DNA of 64,000 nt, taken from Cornus controversa (Eukaryota; Streptophyta; Magnoliopsida; Cornales; Cornaceae). Location: positions 7,186,501 to 7,250,500 of the forward strand of contig CM048847.1 of NCBI GenBank assembly GCA_026545225.1, read 5' to 3'. The notes beneath the pieces were generated by a model. The model saw nothing but the letters and a program-made list of their open reading frames with translations. It was not told the DNA's origin and ran no database searches. The position numbers were made by a program, and so were the translations under genes. Of the stretch, positions 10,966-22,082 are shown one piece after another (the stretch's first letter is position 1; every line of letters starts with the position of its first letter).

Positions 10966-11346
10966 AGAAGTAAGAAGCAGTTAGTAGTAGCTCGAAGTAG
11001 TGTCGAGGCCGAATTCAGGGCTATGGCTCACGGAATATGTGAAGGAATGTAGCTCAAAAGACTCCTAGATGAACTGACAACTCCTACTGAAAGCCCAATA
11101 AAAATGTTATGTGACAATCAAGCTGCTATCAATATTGCGAAGAATCCGGTTCACCATGACAATACAAAACATGTTGAAATTGATCGTCACTTCATCAAAG
11201 AGAAGATCGATCAGGGAATCATCAAGATGATCTATACTCCTTCAAGTCTCCAAACCACAGATATCCTCACCAAGGCTCTCAACCAAGATCACTTTGAGGT
11301 TCTTCTTTCTATGCTGGGAATGATTGACATTTACTGCCCAGCTTGA
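10850..11346 (+). pseudogene. C1 RNase H pseudogene
   Basis: FSDANWAGSLTNRRSTSGYC marks the start of copia RNase H. A TAG near 10964 replaces the Trp usual in TWRSKKQ, and another near 11050 replaces the Trp usual in WLKRLL. The C-terminus is well preserved (CDNQAAINIAKNP, KHVEIDRHFIKEK, TDILTKAL, LGMIDIYCPA) and stops just before the polypurine tract. Confidence 0.88.
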
Positions 11347-11354
11347 GGGGGGAG

Positions 11355-11676
11355 TGTGGAATTTCGGGTGTGCAATCAGAGAAAATCTTGGATTGCATTT
11401 CCTTATTTATTAGTTTCCAAAATAAAGAGAGGAGGATAATTAGTATCCAAATCTCCATGATTTATGACTTAGTCATCTCCTTGATTTATGGCTTAGTCAC
11501 TTCCTAGAATTAAGGAGTTTCTGTTTTTATTTCCTAGAATCAAGGAGTTGAGTTACCTAATTGTGTGGGAATCCTCTCCTATTTATTCTGGTATTCTTGT
11601 CTATCCTAGAACAACAATGTGAGAAGAATTTTTTCTCATATATTTCCTATAAAGAATTCTCTTATATTTTTCTATA
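11355..11676 (+). repeat. 3' LTR of C1
   Basis: 322 bp, directly after the polypurine tract TTGAGGGGGGAG (11343-11354). It carries about 30 bp around 11510-11545, a partial duplication of the CCTAGAATCAAGGAGTT segment, that is missing from the 5' LTR. Confidence 0.9.
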
Positions 11677-11681
11677 ACATC

Positions 11682-11895
11682 ACAACACAACCTTAACATA
11701 TATAAATATCAACTAACACATGGAATACTCATCAAGTGAACACATACCCCATTTATACATAGTTGTTCTTATCCAAAACCAACATTCAAGGCATAGATGC
11801 CTATATACAATATCTCAAAATAAAAGTGTCCTTATACATGTCTAAATGCACCATGTCCACATCTCCGACGTGCATAACAGAAAATAACTAAAAGT
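11682..11895. repeat. Continuation of the gypsy-type LTR fragment split by C1
   Basis: This is the sequence into which C1 inserted; it joins 5648 once C1 and one ACATC are removed. It is non-coding, and its right limit is set by the start of recognisable copia RNase H on the minus strand. Confidence 0.45.
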
Positions 11896-11899
11896 GTCC

Positions 11900-12379
11900 T
11901 CTATATGCTTAGTTTTGTCATACAAAACGGGATTTACTGCAATGTTAATGGCAAACTTGTTGTCATAGTAAAGAGAAAAAGGAAGTGTTACTGGCAAGCA
12001 CAAGACTGTCATCAACATTTTCAACCATAGCAATTCACACACTCTAAGAGCACTTCCCCCTCAAATTGGTGTGTGGATATCTAAGACGCCCAATTTCGAT
12101 AATGCATCCTCAAACACGGTCTTCCTAGCGCCCTTCGTAAGAATGTCTACAAGCAACTGAGAGGTAGTGATAAACGGAGTGCAAATCTAATTGGAGTTGA
12201 TCTTCTCTCGAATGAAGCGTCGGCCAACCTCTATCTGCTTAGTTATGTCATGCAGAACGGGATTTACTACAATGCTAATGGCAAACTTGTTGTCATAGTA
12301 AAGAGAAAAAGGAAGTGATACTGATAGGCACATGTCTGTCATTAACATTTTCAACCATAGCAATTCACACACTCCAAGA
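11900..12379 (-). repeat. 150 bp direct duplication of RNase H sequence
   Basis: 11900-12049 and 12230-12379 are about 85-90% alike and both encode YYDNKFAI with CELLWLKMLMT. The right copy is in place within C2 RNase H; the left copy sits beyond the polypurine tract, where an LTR should be. Confidence 0.8.
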
Positions 12380-13330
12380 GACGAGAGACAACATCCTGCT
12401 TCTTACTACGCTAAGTAACCAAGTTGCCACCAACAATAGTAGTCAAAAGTTGACCTCTTATCTGAAATTGATCCTGCATAATCACGTAGCGTAGAATCCG
12501 AATAGCTACATCAAGGTGAGGGGTGCAAAGAGAGTGCATGAATTGACTGACGACACTTACGACATAAGCAATGTCAGATCAACTCATGGATAGATAAATG
12601 AACATCCCAACAAGTCGATCCTGACCAACATCCGACAATAACTCTCCCTCAAAATCAGCTAACCGATGATTCTACTCAATTGGAGTATCAGCACGACGAG
12701 TGCCAAGCTGGCCAGAAGCAGAAAGCAAGTTAAGAACATACTTGCGCTGAGAGATGAAATGCTAGCCTTGGAGCGAGCCACCTCAATGCCGAAGGGGACC
12801 AATATTCTTAATCTCAAACTGGCGGCCAAGATAGCTCTTAACCTCAACAATTCCGACAGCGTCATATCCAGTAAGAACAATATCATCCACATACACAATG
12901 AAAGCAACTGTCTTACTCCCTAAATGGCATAAGAACAAGGTATGATCAGTTACACTCTAATGGAAATCAAACTGGAGCATGGCAGTGCCATTAGACCAAG
13001 CTCGAGGGCACAGCTTAAGGCCATATAGGGAGTGACAAAGATGACAGACCATCCTAGAATGAGTAGGAGAACAAAAGCTGGAGGGGGAACCATATACACC
13101 TTCGACAAGTCACTATTAAGAAATGCATTCTTGACATCCAGTTGAAATAGAGGCCAAGAATGAATTGCAACAATGGAAAATAAAATGCGGATGGTGTTTA
13201 TCTTGGCAACAAAGGAAAAAATCTAATGATAATCTATGCCATGCGTCTAGACATAACCCTTGGCAACTAACTAGGCCTTATAGCAAACAACTAACCCATT
13301 TGGATTATGTTTAATTGCAAGCACCCAATG
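12080..13330 (-). pseudogene. C2 reverse transcriptase and RNase H pseudogene
   Basis: Minus-strand translation in shifting frames gives FQLDVKNAFLN (about 13116-13145), VYMVPPPAF, IVYVDDIVLTG (about 12869-12900, the catalytic YVDD), FEIKNIGPL, ISQRKYVLNLL, DTPIE, LVGMFIYLS, VVSVVSQFMHS, LVT then a stop then RSKKQ, YYDNKFAISIVVNPV, RRFIREKI, LVDILTKGA and LSKLGVLDIHTPI. The order and spacing match a copia RT and RNase H. There are several frameshifts and stops. Confidence 0.8.
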
Positions 13331-13699
13331 ACAGCCCACAGTCTTTCGTCCAACATGATGCGGAACCATGTCCCAAGTTTGATTTTTCTCAAATGCCTGC
13401 AATTCTTCAATTATAACATTACACCATTGAGGTTATGCTAGTGTATCTGCAACACTAGAACGAAGAGGAATCGAGGAAACAAAAGCAAAATAACTTCAAT
13501 AGGAGGGTGAGAGAGTATAATCAGAAACAAATTCTGAAATAAGATAAGTACAAGAACGTTTACCCTTCCGAAGAGCAATTGAACGAGCATCAAATGGAGC
13601 AATAGCTTGAGTCGGTAAAGGGCAGTCAGTCGTAGGAGTAGAAGCTTAAGCCTATTGTTTGCGATTATAAACCTGTGAAAAAAGGAACAATTCCCCCTA

Positions 13700-14806
13700 C
13701 TAGAGGGGTATCATGAGGAGGAATAGTAGCACGAAAAGATAGAGGAGTTAAAGATGGAAGGAGGTGATCATCAGTTGTGTCTAATGGAAACCACTCACTC
13801 TAATAACCAACTCAACCACTATAGTACAGTGCATGCTCAAAGAAAGAGAAATCTATGAATATAACTGCTGACAACTAGGAGGATGGTAACACTTATAACC
13901 TTTCTGAAATTGAGAATAGCCCAAAAACACACTTTAATGCCTTGGGGTCAAGCTTTGTACGAGATTGCCCCAGCTGCTAAACAAAGCACACACACCCAAA
14001 CACCTGTGGTGGAATAAAAAAAAAAGAGATTGATTGGGATGTAGGATTAAGAGTGGGGCTGCAAAGTTAAGAACCCTAGAAGGGATCCTATTAATAATGT
14101 AGACAATTGTAAGAACTGCATCTCCTCAAAACGACTAGGGAACATTCATGTCAATGTAAATGGCTTTGACTAAGTTAAGGATGTGAGATTTTTTCTCTCA
14201 GAATGGCCATTCAGTTGAGGGGCTTGAACATTGGACATCTGATGCTCAATCCCAAATTATGTACAAAACCATTATACCTCCTCATAAGTGTACTTTGTAC
14301 CATGATCAGATTTGAATTTTTTAATGGTATGCCCATATTGAGTCTGAACCATTATAACAAAAATTTTAAAAATTGTGTACACCTCATTCTTGGTCTTTAT
14401 GAGATGAACACATAATACGGCTATGATCATCAATAAACAATACAAAATATCAAAATTCAATACTAAAAATAACTGGGGAAGGCCCCGACACATTTGAATG
14501 AACAAGATCAAAAGGTGTTGAAACAGTTTTATTACTAGTAATAAGATAATAATGAACATGTTTAGCTAGGTGACACGTCTCACAAGATAAATCTGAGACT
14601 GTCATATTACTAAATAAAGAAGAAAATAAATGTTTTAAATAACCAAAAGCAATATGTCCTAAGCGCAGGTGACAGCGGATAAGCTGGGCTTTATTAGATG
14701 AAACAGAACTAGAAAAAGAAACTGAATGTGTGTGAAGTGAAAAAGGAGTATCCAACAGGTATAGGCCATCCACTTCACGCCCATTGCTAATCGTCCGCTT
14801 CGACAC
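13700..14806 (-). pseudogene. C2 integrase pseudogene
   Basis: The minus strand shows the pre-integrase and HHCC region (GLYLLDTPF, CHLRLGHIAFGYLKHL, CETCHLAKHVH), then SNVSGPSPV, and in another frame TKNEVYTIFKIF and FKSDHGTKY, which holds the second catalytic Asp of the core. The frame shifts near 14450. The segment towards 13700 is too decayed to place the catalytic Glu. Confidence 0.7.
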
Positions 14807-14871
14807 TAATCCTAAAAAACATAGTGAAATAGAAGAACGTTACGCTATAGTTTAATTTTTTAGTAACGCTA

Positions 14872-15509
14872 CTAGCAATAATAAAGATTAGTAGTAAGTT
14901 GTGGAACATAAAGTGTATATGATAAAGTTAAAGGAGTAACAGATATGTTACCCTTCCCAGCAATAGAAGATGGAGAGCCATCTGCAAAGTGTACCTTGCG
15001 ATGGCCAGAGCAGATACTATAAGAGTGGAAGAAAAAGTACACACCAGTCATATTGTCTGAAGCACCATAATCAATGATCCATGGTGTCGAAGATGTAAAT
15101 ACACTATGTTCAGATGCAATAGTACCTGAGTGAGCATAAGTGGAACTTAGATGGGATGATGCCTCGATCTGATTGAAAAACTGTTTGAAGTTGTCCAAAT
15201 CAACCTGTATAAGGTAACTGTGGCAGAGGATGAAGAAGTAGAGTTGTTAGGAGTCAACAAAGAGTCCGACTTTTTAACTGAATGTGCAGAGGATAGAGGT
15301 GGTTGTTGCTTCTGCTGCGGTGGGCATCCATGTAGTGCATAACAACGAGATTTGATGTGACCAAGCTTTCCGCAATGGTTACGTCGTCCAAGAAGAGCGT
15401 CGGTGCTAGAACTTTGAATCGTGGAATAGTGCAGTTCCTGAACAATTAGGAATACGAACTGCCATAGTAGAGCGATCAACAGAAGCAACATCCTAATATA
15501 TGAGTCCAA
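14872..15509 (-). pseudogene. C2 zinc knuckle and protease pseudogene
   Basis: The minus strand encodes HCGKLGHIKSRCYALHGCPP (about 15330-15400), the Gag zinc knuckle with its first Cys lost, and then WIIDYGASDNMTG near 15050-15090. The retropepsin site is normally DSGA and here reads DYGA, so the active-site Ser is changed. HFADGSPSSIAGKGNISVT and LYVPQLTTNL follow as in copia proteases. The two parts lie in different frames. Confidence 0.75.
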
Positions 15510-15606
15510 CGATTCTCATCTGATAACACATAGGAGTATGCATCCTCCAGAGTAGGGAATGAAGACAAGCCTAACAGATGAATACGAGCATACTCGAACT
15601 CGTTGT

Positions 15607-16251
15607 TTAACCCGACAAGAAACTGAAACACTCGATTCTTCTCCACAATTCCTCTCTCTTCTTGTGGCGAGCATAGTCATTCGAATTCTCCCAAACATCA
15701 TCATAGCACTGATTAAGTGCCTGCCATAACGTTACCAATTCATTGTAATAAGTAGTAACATCGCGATTATTCTGCTTGGATTTCCAGAGTCGAGTTTTCA
15801 ACTCAAAAATTTGAGAAGAATTCTCTAGGTCCGAATAAAGATCTCGAGCAGCCTCCCAGACATTTTTAGCAGTGGGAAGAAATAGGTGAGGTTTTCCAAT
15901 GGAAGGTTCCATGGAATTAATGAGCCACGCAATAACAAGAGAATTTTCAGACTTCCATTTTTTTAAATTAGGGTCACCAGTAGCAGGTTTCAATATTTCG
16001 CCGGTCAAATGCCCAATTTTGCCTCTGCCATCGATCACCAATTTTACGGATTGAGCCCACTCGATATAATTGTGCCCATTGAGTTTTGTAACCGTGAGAT
16101 AAAAGACTGAATTCTAGGAATTGTAATAGGCAGATACAATTGCGGGAGGAATATTGGGATTAGGCGGAATGGTTTCGGAAGTACTGGAAGAACCGGAAGA
16201 GACGGTAGGATTTCTTTGGGCGCCGGTCATCGCTGACTTATAAGACATCAT
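15607..16251 (-). pseudogene. C2 gag pseudogene
   Basis: The minus-strand ATG at about 16251 starts MSYKSAMTGAQRNPTVSSG. A stop near 16110 interrupts it. The frame then reads LNGHNYIEWAQSV, GHLTGEILKP, KKWKSENSLVIAWLINSMEP, AKNVWEAARDLYSDLENSSQ and LKTRLWKSKQNNRDVTTYYN, a UBN2/Retrotran_gag-type copia Gag of the same broad class as C1 gag. It ends at a stop near 15607 after a frame change. Confidence 0.82.
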
Positions 16252-16297
16252 TAGAAGAAAGAAGAAAATAGAAAAAGAGCATGAGGCTCTAATACCA

Positions 16298-16537
16298 TGA
16301 AGGTTTTTTGAGAAGAAGAATAATCATTCTTATTAAATTTCAAGAGAGACGATTACAAGATAAATAGTAGAGAGAGGCCACCAAATTAGGAAGGCTACAA
16401 AATTAGCCACCAAATCAAGAAGCCACAAAATCAGCAAAACTCTAGGCTAGTATATGGGAAACAAAATAAAATCTGAAATATTAATTTTAGATTTGCACAA
16501 AATAGAATTTCCTAATTTATTCCCTAGAAATCCGACA
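16298..16537 (-). repeat. 5' LTR of C2
   Basis: 240 bp. On the minus strand it begins TGTCGGATTTCTAGGG and ends AACCTTCA, directly followed by TGGTATTAGAGC. It is the same family as the plus-strand LTR at 17652-17886, in inverted orientation. Confidence 0.85.
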
Positions 16538-16538
16538 G

Positions 16539-17645
16539 TGTAAACTGAAGAAGTCCTTATATGGGTTAAAACAGTCACCAAGAGCCTGGTTTGAGAAATT
16601 CACTCAGTTTGTTATAAGTCAGGGGTATACTCAAGGGCAAGGTGATCATACAATGTTTATAAGACATTCACGGGATGGGAAGATAGTGATACTAATTATG
16701 TATGTAGACGATACAATTCTCACTGGAGATAACGTACTTGAGATGAACCGATTGAAGACTTCCCTCTCATCAACATTTGAGATCAAGGACTTAGGATCTC
16801 TAAGGTATTTCCTTGGAATGGAGGTTGCTCGGTCAAAGAAAAGGATTGTTGTCTCCCAACGAAAGTATGTCCTTGACCTCCTTAAGGAGACTGGGATGAG
16901 CGGTTGTAGGCCAGCAGACACTTCAATCGATCCTAATCAGAAACTTGGAGATGACAAAGAAGGCGATCCTATGAATACAACTCGGTATCAAAAGTTGGTG
17001 GGAAAGTTAATTTATTTATCACATACACGGCTCAATATTGCTTTTGTTGTGAGTTTCGTAAGCCAGTTTATGCACTCACCCTACGAGAAACATCTTAAAG
17101 TAGTTTATCGGATTCTTAGATACTTGAAAAGTACACTAGGCAAGGGTTTACTCTTCCAGAAGACCACACAGCAGAACATAGAGGCATACACTAATGTAGA
17201 TTGGGTAGGCTCAGTTTTTGACAAGAGATCCACGTTAGGATACTGTACTTATGTCCGGGGAAATATGGTTACATGGCGAAGCAAGAAGTAGAATGTGGTT
17301 GTAGGGCGCAGTGCTGAGGCAGAATATAGGGCTACGACTAACAGAGTTTGTGAGATGCTATAGTTGAAGAGAATTCTTGAAGAGCTGCGGATGCCAATGA
17401 AGTTGTATTGTGACAACAAAGCTGCCATAAGTATTGCTCAAAATCCAGTACAACATGATCGCATGAAGCATGTAGAGATTGACAGACACTTCATAAAAGA
17501 GAAGATTGATAGTGGAGCTGTTTGCATGGCTTTTGTTCCTACTACTCAACAAATAGCCGATATCTTCACCAAAGGACTTTTCAAACCGAGTTTTGAGCTC
17601 TTTGTAAGCAAGTTGGGCATGATAGATATCTATGCTCCAACTTGA
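16539..17645 (+). pseudogene. C3 reverse transcriptase and RNase H fragment
   Basis: Translation starts CKLKKSLYGLKQSPRAWFEK and continues in one frame through YVDDTILTGD (catalytic box), FEIKDLGSLRYFLGMEVA, VSQRKYVLDLLKETGM, YQKLVGKLIYLSHTR and RNase H YTNVDWVGSVFDKRSTLGYC. TAG stops lie near 17288 and 17360; the second replaces the Trp usual before LKR. The C-terminus CDNKAAISIAQNPVQHD, RHFIKEKI and LGMIDIYAPT is intact. It lacks the N-terminal two thirds of Pol. Confidence 0.88.
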
Positions 17646-17651
17646 GGGGGG

Positions 17652-17886
17652 TGTCGGATTTCTAGGGAATAAATTAGGAAATTCTATTTTTTGCAAATAA
17701 AATCTGAAATTACTATTACAGATTTTAGTAGATTTTGTTTCCTGATTTCTAGCCTAGAGATTTGCTGATTTGATTTGCTAATTTTGTGGCCTTCCTAATT
17801 TGGTGGCCTTCCTCTACTATTTATCTTGAAATCGTCTCTCTTGAAATTTAATAAGAATGATTAATCTTCTTCTCAAAAAACCTTCA
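17652..17886 (+). repeat. 3' LTR of C3
   Basis: Begins TGTCGGATTT after the polypurine tract and ends CTTCA. It is homologous to the reverse complement of 16298-16537. Confidence 0.85.
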
Positions 17887-18150
17887 GACTTAAATGCGGT
17901 GTAACGAACGCAGGGCCTTATCAGGTGTAACGTACCAAAACCAATTATCACGATCATGATTTTATTGACCTTGCACACCACCATAAGTGCTAACTCAATT
18001 GAGTTGCTAGGGACTCGGAAGAGACTCAGCTGAGACTTGGTTGGTACCCTAGGGACTCAAAAGAGACTCGGCCAAGTCTCATGTGATTCTGGTTCTGATA
18101 TATCGGTGAGTATCAGACTCGGCCGAGTCCTTTACCACTCTACAGAGTCA
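17887..18150. repeat. Repeat rich in GACTCGGCCGAGTC words
   Basis: Several inverted and direct copies of GGGACTCGGAAGAGACTC and GACTCGGCCGAGTC lie at 18010-18135, in sequence with higher GC than its flanks. It looks like an end of an unidentified DNA element; no boundary is certain. Confidence 0.35.
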
Positions 18151-19430
18151 CTGTGATTCCACCAATATGGAGAACTATGACACTCGGTCATTTATTCAGC
18201 TCTTTGTTTTCAGTGCGCATAAACTACAACAAGAATGAAACTATTTTGGGAGTAAAGATAACCCAATTATTTTTCCATTGCATTTATCTGCAGAAACATG
18301 AAACACATCATAACACAATACAACAATCCAAGGAAAGTTTTCCACACTTGATGTTTTATAACTATTTATATAATCTAGTTAATAAATGACTTATTCAGTT
18401 CTTAGTCATCATTAGGCTGACTAAGTAAACTAAATATTGGCAACAAATGCACCTTAATTCCTTATAAATTCTAGTAGAAGAGAAGAAAATAACAAGTTGA
18501 AGAAAGGAAAGAATGAAAGAATAGTGTAATAACTATGCAGCAGATATGGACACAAAATTAGTGAGTGCATTAGACAAAAACTTTGCTTACTAATCTTTAT
18601 CATATGCTTGGGAACCCCGAATAATGTCAGCACATGCAATCATGACATGCTCCGCACCAACACTATACCAAGAGTATAAGTAGTTTATCAATGAGTAATT
18701 ACCATAAAAGCAGGAAGAGAAGACTAATTATCATCATTGAAAATGGTGGATTATGGTGCACATTTATTAAGAGATGCAAACTAGCATTACGATTGATAGT
18801 AATGAAATGAATGGAAGAAGATCTACATAGCATTTATGTTATGATTGATTGAAGCACATCAGTTTAGATTTTTTTAATTTTTTTGTACTTTCCTATTTTT
18901 ATTTTTTTAAAAATTTGTTTGGTTAAGATGCAAAAGTATACTACCTCTCCCCAAAGGAGAACAGCGTTTTATAATCTGACCCCACTTCACCCAACCTCTC
19001 AATAAAAATGTATGCTCACCACCACTACTAATACAAGAACACATAATAGCGAACAAGTTTATCTTAAAGGATTTTATTTTATGTCCTGTACTTCAGATTA
19101 CATTTTCAATCCCTTCAAGTCATATTACCATAATCAGTATTTCAATTTCAATCCTACAAATATTGACAAAGGAGAAAAAGAAGAAGTTTTCAATATCTTC
19201 TAGTAATTTGTACTTCCACAAATGCATTATACATTAAGTAAAGAAGCCTATTAAAAAGGCCAGATTTTGTCAGCTAAGAAAAATGAATTAAGAAAAAGAA
19301 AAAGGCAAGCTGCAAAATGGAGAGGGCAATGTTGAATCAATGACATCATTACTGGTAGATATACCTAAAATAGCCAATTTAGGGTATAGCCTGACAAAAT
19401 CCATGTCCAGAAGGGCACTGCTAAATATTC
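18151..19430. other. AT-rich spacer, nothing recognised
   Basis: No coding signal or bounded repeat is visible; open frames here are short and lack recognisable motifs. Confidence 0.5.
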
Positions 19431-19439
19431 ATGTTATTT

Positions 19440-19561
19440 TTTTTTTTTTCAGGTAAGTAGAACCCCACATGCCACATGCATGCTGTCTTCACTAAGACTC
19501 GAACCCTGGACCTCCCATTGGAAGGTTAGGGCTTGTACCACTTGACCACTTGGTCTTTGGT
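19440..19561 (-). mobile_element. tRNA-derived SINE with target duplication
   Basis: On the minus strand the head contains GGTCAAGTGGTACAAGCCC (A-box-like) and then GGTCCAGGGTTCGAGTCTT (B-box, GGTTCGAGTC), about 30 bp apart as in a pol III promoter. It ends in a run of A (plus-strand T run near 19438-19451). ATGTTATTT occurs on both sides (19431-19439 and 19562-19570), a 9 bp target duplication. Confidence 0.8.
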
Positions 19562-19689
19562 ATGTTATTTAGTATTTTTATTTTCTAGAGTAAAATTATG
19601 TCTTTATGTAACATAATGTTCAATATAGGCATTTCACTTGTTTAGAAGAAATAATATAATAAAATTGAATTATTGGATATGTTTATTAA

Positions 19690-19760
19690 GTGCATGTCCA
19701 TCCAATAGTATCGGACACATATCCCATACCCATGTCCGAGTATTGTGTGTCCGACAGGGA
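19690..19760. repeat. Relic of the GTGTCCG-type element
   Basis: TATCGGACACATATCCCATA and GTGTCCGACAGGGATAC resemble the subterminal words of the Mutator-like element at 8871-9763. It is only about 70 bp long. Confidence 0.35.
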
Positions 19761-19840
19761 TACATCACCTTCCTTTCTTTTTCTTTTTTATAAGTGATAC
19801 GTCACCTACTTTTGAAGAGTCCGTGTAACATAGTTTAAAA

Positions 19841-20297
19841 TGATAGTGGAGAATCCAAGTGGAAATTCAAAACAAATATCTGTTGTGCCTTTTTGAACTA
19901 GATGCAATAAATTCAACAACGATGTAGTAACAAACTTGTTACCAAAAATACCATCACACCCCAATAATGCAGAGCTACCTAAGATTGTAAAGTTTAAAAC
20001 AGCATTTGATGAGTAGCTATTCCTGGCTTGTAGGATAATAATATACAATACAGCCTCCTAGTATGACTGGTAATACCTCTTAACTACTGCTGGACTGACT
20101 GATAATAACCATGGAGAATCCAGTTGGAAATTCACGTCATTCAATCTATTGCAGCTTTTCAGACCAGCTACAATAAATTTACAACAATAATAAAAGAAAC
20201 ACAAACTTATGACAAAAAATTTGGTGACACCTAATCAAGCAAAGCCACCTAAGACTTTAGAAGTTTTAAAACTGCATTATGCTGAGCTGTTATTCCT
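19841..20297. repeat. Diverged tandem duplication of about 190 bp
   Basis: 19841-20026 and 20101-20297 share ordered blocks (GGAGAATCC...TGGAAATTCA, CAATAAATT, AGCTACCTAAGA/AGCCACCTAAGA, GTTTAAAAC/GTTTTAAAAC, CTATTCCT/TTATTCCT). Neither copy has a supported reading frame. Confidence 0.6.
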
Positions 20298-20392
20298 AAG
20301 TGGTTTTCCTTGATTGGAGAATTACCAAAGTCTCCATCTGAAAGAATGAATATAAATTTTTACAAAAAAAAAACTAATAATAATTTCATGAT

Positions 20393-21179
20393 TGTCAAGA
20401 AATATAAAATTGAAGAGAGAAATTGAACATGAACAACACGAGAATATAACGTGATTCAGCCACTATGGCCTACATCCATGGCACACAAAGCCCAAAGGGC
20501 TACACCTCTTTCATTATATTCTCTCTTTGACAATAATCACCTCTATTTATAGGTGAAAGAATACAAACATGTGATAAATATGAAAAATATATTGGAGGAT
20601 TCCTAAAATCATTTCCATGAATCACTCGTATCAATATTATATCAAGGGCTTAAATAGCTTCTATAATGACATTCTCTAACACTCCCTCTCAAGTTGGTAC
20701 ACGAAGTTTTTAACCCAAGTGCCCAACTTGAATTCAAGCAAAATGAGTAGATCCGATCAGAAAATTCCAGCGAGACAAGGATAGCCGAAGGAGTATAGAT
20801 CATTTAATAGAGAGAGAGAGAGAGAGGGCGAGATGAGAGAGAAAGGTCAAGTTAGGTCCCAATCGGATGCTCTGATACAATGTCAAGAAATATAAAAGTG
20901 AAGAGAGAAATTGAACATGAACAACACAAGAATATAATGTGGTTCGGACACTATGGCCTACATCCACGGCACACAAAGCCCAAAGGCTACATTTCTTTCA
21001 TTATATTCTCTCTTAAGTTTGTTTACAATAATCACCACTATTTAGAGGTGGAAGAATGCAAATATGTGATAAATATGAAAAATATATTGATGGAGGATTC
21101 CTAAAATCACTCCCATGAATCACTCCTATCAATATTCTATCAAGGGCTTAAATAGCTTCTATAATGATATTCTCTAACA
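20393..21179 (-). mobile_element. TRIM (terminal-repeat retrotransposon in miniature)
   Basis: LTRs of 289 bp (20393-20681) and 299 bp (20881-21179) enclose only 199 bp. On the minus strand the right LTR begins TGTTAGAGAATATC and ends TTCTTGACA, directly followed by TTGTATCAGAGC (20869-20880), one mismatch from the initiator-Met PBS. The purine tract ACTTGAGAGGGAG precedes the left LTR. There is no coding capacity. The internal part includes an AG microsatellite (about 20809-20826). Flanks do not show matching 5 bp duplications. Confidence 0.85.
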
Positions 21180-22080
21180 TCGGTAATAGTTGAACCATGG
21201 TTTTAGGGTGCATGTCGGTGCCTAAAGGTTTAAATTTTCCACTTCGATCTTCATTGCAAATGAGGGAAAAGATCCATCCCATAATGGATTCTTTATATAA
21301 ATGCAGCCATAACAAAACTTTAATGTTAAATAAGTGGAAGACAAAAAAGGAAATGCTACCATGAAAAATAAAATTTCAGTATAGCAAAGTCATAAGAAAA
21401 AATGCTATCCTATTGCTCATAAGGAAAAATCCTATCTTAAAATTTTCACTCAAGTTTACAAAGCTACTCCACACTTGGGTTGATGTATCGTCAATGGAAT
21501 TGGACACTCTGATTAATGTTAAAAAACAAAGAAGAAAGAAGAAATTGATTACTAGATAAACTTCTAAGCTTAAAAATGAAGCCTTTCAGTAAGTATATAC
21601 ACACCAGTAAAAAGTGTACAAGTATACCTGCTGCTTCTTTCAAACAGATCATGAGCATAAACTTGTACTTGATAGAAATCAATATCAGTTTGATCACTGT
21701 AACAATACAAAAATGGATCAAAACGAGGTCAAAATATATACAAAACCTCCTATGAAATTGAAACTTCATTACAAAGGATGATCAGTTTGAATTACAGCTG
21801 ACTGGTAAGAAGGGAAAACCGATTTTGGGCTGCTAAGCAGTACAGAGTGATTGTTCACACAACAAAGTCAGGTCGTGTAACTTCCTTCATTGATTGCAAC
21901 TCACAGAAGCCAGCATTAACAATTCCCTGCAAGGTATGAAACCTATAAACATCATTACCTACTCAGCACTCTCTTTAAATAGTGTTCCACCAGAAATCAT
22001 AAAATCTCAATTATTGAAGATGGCCTTGAGCTTATGCTCCATTTTATTACTCAGAAAACTTAGGAAAATGATGAAATAAC
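21180..22080. other. AT-rich spacer, nothing recognised
   Basis: No supported feature is seen between the TRIM and the LINE fragment. Confidence 0.5.
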
Positions 22081-22082
22081 AG

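Larger units (their letters stand above)
5649..11676 (+). mobile_element. Full-length, inactivated Ty1/copia retrotransposon (C1) with TSD ACATC
   Basis: LTRs at 5649-5940 and 11355-11676 bound a 6,028 bp element that includes a nested 893 bp insertion. ACATC is duplicated at 5644-5648 and 11677-11681. In order there are a perfect initiator-Met PBS (TGGTATCAGAGC, 5941-5952), gag, protease, integrase, reverse transcriptase and RNase H, which is copia order, and a polypurine tract (TTGAGGGGGGAG, 11343-11354). The LTR ends TA instead of CA. Several stops and frameshifts make it non-autonomous. Confidence 0.92.
11896..16537 (-). mobile_element. Rearranged Ty1/copia relic (C2), minus strand
   Basis: On the minus strand the order is 5' LTR (16298-16537), PBS-like TGGTATTAGAGC (16286-16297), gag, protease, integrase, reverse transcriptase, RNase H and a polypurine tract (about 12048-12066). 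No 3' LTR follows the polypurine tract; instead a second copy of part of RNase H appears (11900-12049). The coding parts are full of stops and frameshifts. The RT to RNase H part looks like a different copia lineage from the LTR and gag, so a chimeric origin is possible. Confidence 0.75.
16538..17886 (+). mobile_element. 5'-truncated Ty1/copia 3' end (C3), plus strand
   Basis: It begins inside reverse transcriptase exactly at the outer edge of the C2 LTR and runs through RNase H, a polypurine tract (TTGAGGGGGG, 17642-17651) and a 235 bp 3' LTR. The simplest reading is that C2 inserted into C3 and the left half of C3, with the other C2 LTR, was later lost. Confidence 0.8.
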
